A stretch of DNA of 64,000 nucleotides. Origin: Microcebus murinus. Lineage: Eukaryota > Chordata > Mammalia > Primates > Cheirogaleidae. A program made the translations under genes and the position numbers. A model generated the notes under the pieces. The model saw nothing but the letters and a program-made list of their open reading frames with translations. It ran no database searches and was not told the DNA's origin. The DNA lies in the NCBI RefSeq assembly GCF_040939455.1, contig NC_134104.1, positions 7,153,501 through 7,217,500 on the forward strand. Reading direction: 5' to 3'. Below are positions 59,437 to 64,000 of the stretch, piece after piece (position 1 is the stretch's first letter; the number at the start of each line of letters is the position of its first letter).

Positions 59437-60060
59437 CTGCCCGCACGTTCCTTACCACTGTAACTTTCATCACTGTTGCCGTGGCCATGAGTGCCTTTAA
59501 GACGGCGAGTCCCTCCATAAGTACCAGTTGCCTGTTTGTCGCTGGCAGTAAATCCTGGCCCTGCCTAAGGCAGGAAGAGTCGCCTCCCAGGGCTCCTGTG
59601 TCGAGGATGTAAAATGCTCGCCTTCTTTCTAAGCCTAACGTCGCCAAACTCCGAGAACACTTCCCCATCACTGCGCCCTCACCCCAGCCTCTGCCAAGGC
59701 TCGGATCACGCTGGTACAAGAAAATATTTGTCGCACGACCGAGGGAGCTCATATGCTCTGCGAAAGAAAGGGATCAGACTTGATATCCCCAGCGGAACAG
59801 TCTCCACGGCAAGAAGCTTCTGTCATGACTCACGTTGTTGATGGCCCCATCTGACTGTGCAGGGTGGGGGTGGGGGGGAGAGGATTCGGATGTTCGGGCC
59901 TGTGCACCGGGAGCAGTGGCCGTGGCTGTGAGACACACTCGGAGCGAAAGGAGCCGCCCCCACCCCGTCCCAGCTTGGGTTTCCACTTCCCAACACGATG
60001 TTTAGAGCTAAGGCCCTTCGTTGGAAGACGAGGCAACTAGATGCCACGTTAGTTATTATG
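59437..60060. other. Unassigned non-coding sequence
   Basis: Contains a G run near 59,867-59,878. ORFs on both strands lack domains. Confidence 0.35.
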
Positions 60061-60105
60061 TCTTTCTTCCTTTCATTCTTTCTGTCTTTCTTTCTTTCTC
60101 ATTAA
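60061..60105. repeat. (TTTC)n-like tract
   Basis: Imperfect tttc units just before the antisense L1. Confidence 0.75.
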
Positions 60106-60665
60106 TAGCCTTTATTTTTTAGAAGAGGTTTAGGTTTGCATGGACTTTGAATAGAAAGTCCAGAGAACTTCCCTATTACGCCCACTAGACGCGTGCACAC
60201 ACACACTTACACCTGTTATTCGCATCTTGGTTTCATGCAGAACATTTGCTACAGTGGTAACACCATTGATGAACCGATATTGATCTATTATTGTCAGCTG
60301 AAGTCCACGGTGTACATTAGGGTTTACTCTGTGTTGTGCATTCTGAGGGCTTTGACAAATGCATGATGTTATATATCCGCCAGTACAGGATCAGGCAAAA
60401 TAGTTTGGCTGTGCTCAAAATCCTGTGTTTCACCTCTTCGTCACTTCCTCCCTCTCCCCACACCCCTGGCAACCACGGAGCGCCGCACTATGTGCATGGT
60501 TTTGCCTTTTCCAGAACAGTTGGAGCCGTAGAGCGTGCAGCCTTTTCCGACTGGCTGGCTTCCTGCCCTTGGCAATGTGCATTTAGGGTTCCTCCATGTC
60601 TTTTTGTGGCTTAATAATTAAGTGTCTTTTTTATTGCTGAATATTATCCACATTCTTTCTTTATC
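60106..60665 (-). repeat. Old L1 3' region, antisense
   Basis: 'ttatttttagaagaggtttag' type phrase, 'cacttacacctgttattcgc', 'tgatgaaccgatattgatct', 'attagggtttactctgtgtt', 'tttgacaaatgcatgatgtt', 'ttagggttcctccatgtctt' match the reverse of an old L1 3' UTR. Confidence 0.85.
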
Positions 60666-63439
60666 TTATACTTTCAAGGTGCTAATTCTTGCCCATGCTT
60701 TATCTCCAAAGCTCAAACAGGCAGAATGACCCCAGACCAATAAAGGAAAAGTAGGCAATAGAGAATCCCTCCAGACCCGACACCATTGCCCCCATCTGTG
60801 CAATGTGACACCACGGAAAGTCTCCACGTCCCGGGGTAAGATGCGAATCCAGTCTCGAGCCCACCTGAACCACACTCCATCTAATGGACTCACCTTCAAA
60901 GGCAATCCTGCTACGTTTTTATTTCAAGGGTAGATTTTAAGTATATTCAGTTTCATTTGTGCCTCCAAAAAGTTCAGCTTGGTGCCACGTGATGGTACAG
61001 ACGAGCCTTCCAAGGTCGTGGTCATCTCAGGATGGTCAGCAGGTGTTCTTCCGGAGCAAAACTAGCCTCATCCCACACCCAGCATCCTTTGCGACAGAAG
61101 CTCGTGGGCCCGTCCAGTCTTTGAACTCACTCGGCTCCACCAGCTGGTTTATTCTCAGCCACATTTCTCTCTACCTGACAGCCTCTGTGCCCCTCCCAGC
61201 AAAGGAGCACGAAATTTCTAACGCAGAGACAATCTGCTCCCTGGATGTACGGTGGGGTGTACAGGGGGCCGTACTCGCACACGCGACGGGGGTAGTGCCT
61301 GGACTTTTCACAAATCCATCCTCCCTACATTGGCTGGATAACAAACCTCTCCCCCGATCTCTTTGCCACCACCTGGAGCAAAGGAACATCAGCATGTTGA
61401 CCCGGGAAGGCTAGGGGAGCGTGAACCACAGAGCTGCCCTCCCAAAGCTTGGAATCACGTGACAGAGATGAATTTCATTGCTCCGTGCAATAGGCCTGCG
61501 AGACCACCCATGCACACCTGGCGGGACTGTTGTAAATGTTAAATGAAGCAGGGGTGGGACTAGCATGCAAAAATGTAACAGGGCTGCCCAAAACTCAGGG
61601 ATCTGTGTTCTTGAGACACATGCTAATTTAACGCAACATCTTTAAAAATTAAAATGAATGTAAAAAATCTTACGATGAGCAAAATGTCCAAATTTTAAAT
61701 AAAGGCAGGATCCCACCCAGCACTTACATGACCCTGAGGTGCAGAAATAGATGTGAACATGCTCTGAGGACTGCAAAGAGCTGTTAAAATGTTGGTTCAA
61801 ATGCATTCTGAGTCTACTATTGTGGCAGATAATGAGGGCGGTCACAATTGGGAGAAGAAAGAGCTGTGCGTGGCTGGCCCCGGGTGCTCATGAGCTTTGA
61901 CAGATGGGTCAGGTGTAGAGAGGCAGAGGGAGGAAGGGGATGTTCCAGAGTTAAGCAAGAGCTGAGCAAAGGGCACACACCCCACTGGGGAGGGAGAGAG
62001 GGTATAGGAGTTGGGGACATATTGTCTGGATACAGAGGGTGAGTGTTAAAGCACAAAATAATATATGAGAGGAAGAGGCCAGAGCCCAGGGACCTGAAAG
62101 TCTCACCAAAGACTTTGGGATCCACCCTGCAGCCAGAGTAGTTCCCCAAGTCCAGGATTATCTGATGTCAATTCAAAACTGAGAACTAATGAACAGAAGC
62201 AATGCTGTTGCAGCTTTTTAAAGTATATGAATTATTTTTCCATTGCAAAAAAATACAAGCTCATTCTATAAAATTGGAAAAACACAAAAAAAGTACAAGA
62301 AAAATACCTCCAGAATTGTGATATATTCTCTTTCCATATTTTCTGGGAAGAGACAGTTCTCTAGGAAGCAGCAGCTATGTTTGGAAGAGCTAGCTTTACA
62401 ATCTTAGAAACAGGGAAGGCTCAGATGTCAGGTTTATGGAAACATTGACTTTGAGAAAACATAGCAATGGGTTGGAGGAAAGGGCCTTCTTCTCTGAGAA
62501 TTCTCTACATGGTAAGAGCTGGCTGAGGACAAAATCCTACCCCAGTCAGCATCATGTGTCAGTAGATGCTTCTTTATAGCTTCTGCTCAAATAAAACCTC
62601 TGTCACAGATCAAACATGTTCTTTTTCTAGCACGGAAAAAAGCAGAATGGCCAGAAACATTTTTGTCTTCTTCTGAAAAAGGCGACACTCCTGGGTCCCT
62701 GACCCGCAGGTGCAAGTGTGTTCTGAGCTGCAGATGTCACGGGCTCCAGATGGGCTGAGCCACAGTCCAGCGTAGTGTTCCCGGCCCCATGCCACCCTTT
62801 CCTTGGTGAAGTTAAGATTCTTTTCCAAGCACCCACGAAGCACCTCTTTCTATTAACAGATACCAGGAACGCTGGTGGCAGAGCCAGATTGAGAAGTCTG
62901 CACCAGATGCTTAATTTCCTTCAAGCGAACGGGCGAGATCTGTGCAGTGCAATTCCCAGAAGTGGCAGCTGATATGGTGGCCGTTAACTCTGCTCTATGC
63001 AAATCTTTAAAAACGCCATTAAATTGATCAAAAAAAAAAAAAAAGGTCAATTCACCACCTTTAATCAACTGAGCATCATACTTAGGACTTAGGTCTTCAT
63101 AAAAATAGTGACCGTGAGCTTAGCTCAATTCTACATATTAATACTAGAAAACACGGCAGGCTGTCTGGGTGAAGGCAGACACAACAATTCGGACGAAAGT
63201 CCTCAGGGTCAAAGGGCAAGGGAAGGATCGTTGCTGAGTGAAGTCTGTCAGAGCGAACCCGAGGACGGTGAAGCCAGCTGTGGGGAAAGGACAGCAAAGA
63301 CGGGACAGAGCAGGTGGGGCAGGGGCGTGACAGCAATGATCTTTGTGCAGCAAGAGTGTAAGAGACATGCTAAGAATAGCCCTAACGTAAGCCCTGTGTA
63401 AGTGTGAGCTGCTGTTACCTCCTAAAATCCTCACCACAA
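60666..63439. other. Unassigned sequence, partly old repeats
   Basis: About 61,850-62,240 may be the same unnamed ancient repeat as near 16.6-17.0 kb. A poly(A) tract lies at 63,030-63,044. The ORF at 60,959-61,414 (+, 151 codons) is uninterrupted but has no recognised domain, and short minus-strand frames overlap it. No gene is supported. Confidence 0.35.
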
Positions 63440-63592
63440 ACAATTATGCAGCACCTTAAACAATCCTATGAAGCAAATGCTTTATTGTCATTTTACAGAT
63501 GAGGAAACTGAGGCCCCCAGAGATTAAGAAACTTGCCTGGGGGTCACACGGTTAGCAAGGGGCAGCGTCTGACTCCAGAACCCTTGCTCTTA
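63440..63592 (-). repeat. MIR SINE
   Basis: Reverse order: 'ttgtcattttacagatgagg', 'aaactgaggcccccagagat', 'ttgcctgggggtcacacggt', 'gtctgactccagaaccc'. Confidence 0.85.
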
Positions 63593-64000
63593 CCTGCCAG
63601 CCTATAAATAACGGTAAGACACGAATAACGAATGAGAAGGCAAGAGAAGGATCTGGAGTCCAAATCAGTCAGTGTCTGGCCAGGGAGATAAGATTTGGCG
63701 TGATAAGCAATAGGGAGCCTTTTTTGAGTTCTCGAGGTTCTTAAGTGATAAAAAAAACAGCGTTGAGGAAAATCACCACACCAGGGTGACCCAGAGGGAA
63801 TAGAAGGTCATGGGAAGTACAGCGACCAGGTACCAAAGGAAGGGGGCGTGGCCACGTCTACCTGGAGGAGATGCTTAAAACTGGAGCCGGGGAAGGGAGT
63901 TTCAGAAATTGACGGCCCAACTGGAGAACTCAGGCAGGATGGAGTCACAGTGACCTCGGGACTGTAAGGAAATATTTTTTTCCCAGTTCTGTGAGCCCTG
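63593..64000. other. Unassigned sequence to the window edge
   Basis: Possibly the same unnamed ancient repeat as elsewhere in the window ('agggagataagatttggcg', 'agcaatagggagcctttttt'). No gene is seen. Confidence 0.35.

Overview
This is nuclear DNA of a mammal, and almost certainly a strepsirrhine primate (lemur-like). The best evidence is two Alu copies (near 50.5-50.9 kb and 57.1-57.45 kb) with the strepsirrhine diagnostic stretches 'gtcagcctagctcacagcaa', 'agttggccaattaatttct' and 'gctcaggctggtttcgaact', plus three young L1 3' ends whose tails are built from repeated 'aaat' units. Ancient mammalian repeats are also abundant (MIR, MLT1, MER1, MER2, MER5, old L1). The species cannot be fixed from this window.

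The window is mostly non-coding and repeat-rich, consistent with intergenic or intronic DNA. There is no long open reading frame with convincing coding character. The best candidates for coding sequence are three short exon-like blocks. One is a 52-bp block at 11,366-11,417 with good splice signals on both sides (+). One is a 3'-terminal-exon-like block at 29,038-29,140 ending in a stop (+). One lies on the opposite strand at 29,304-29,457. A lysine-rich stop-bounded ORF at about 10.9-11.2 kb sits just upstream of the first block. I could not identify a gene family for any of them.

Layout: 0-1 kb is a degenerate array of about 134-bp units. At 1-10 kb there is mostly unassigned sequence with a CpG-rich patch (3.2-3.5 kb), MIRs and microsatellites. 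At 10-15 kb there is an old L1, the first exon candidates and a young antisense L1 3' end. At 16-24 kb there is an ancient repeat, a hAT miniature element with a perfect 8-bp target duplication, a MER5-type fragment, a long GC-rich stretch without recognised features, and a palindromic miniature element at 22.0 kb. At 24-29 kb there is an MLT1 LTR interrupted by an L1, antisense L1, and the two opposite-strand exon candidates. At 30-37 kb there are tandem MIRs, MER1 next to a perfect 17-bp-arm hairpin, a compound (TA)n(GA)n tract, an old LTR, L1 and MER2. At 38-46 kb there are MLT1 and L1 remnants, a mariner-like element and the second hAT copy. At 46-64 kb there are MIRs, the two Alus, and a run of MLT1-type LTRs nearly all in antisense orientation.

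The most interesting items are the two copies of a CpG-rich hAT miniature transposon, the palindromic element at 22 kb, the isolated perfect hairpin at 33.0 kb, and the unassigned exon candidates. All repeat family names are from memory of consensus sequences, without database searches.
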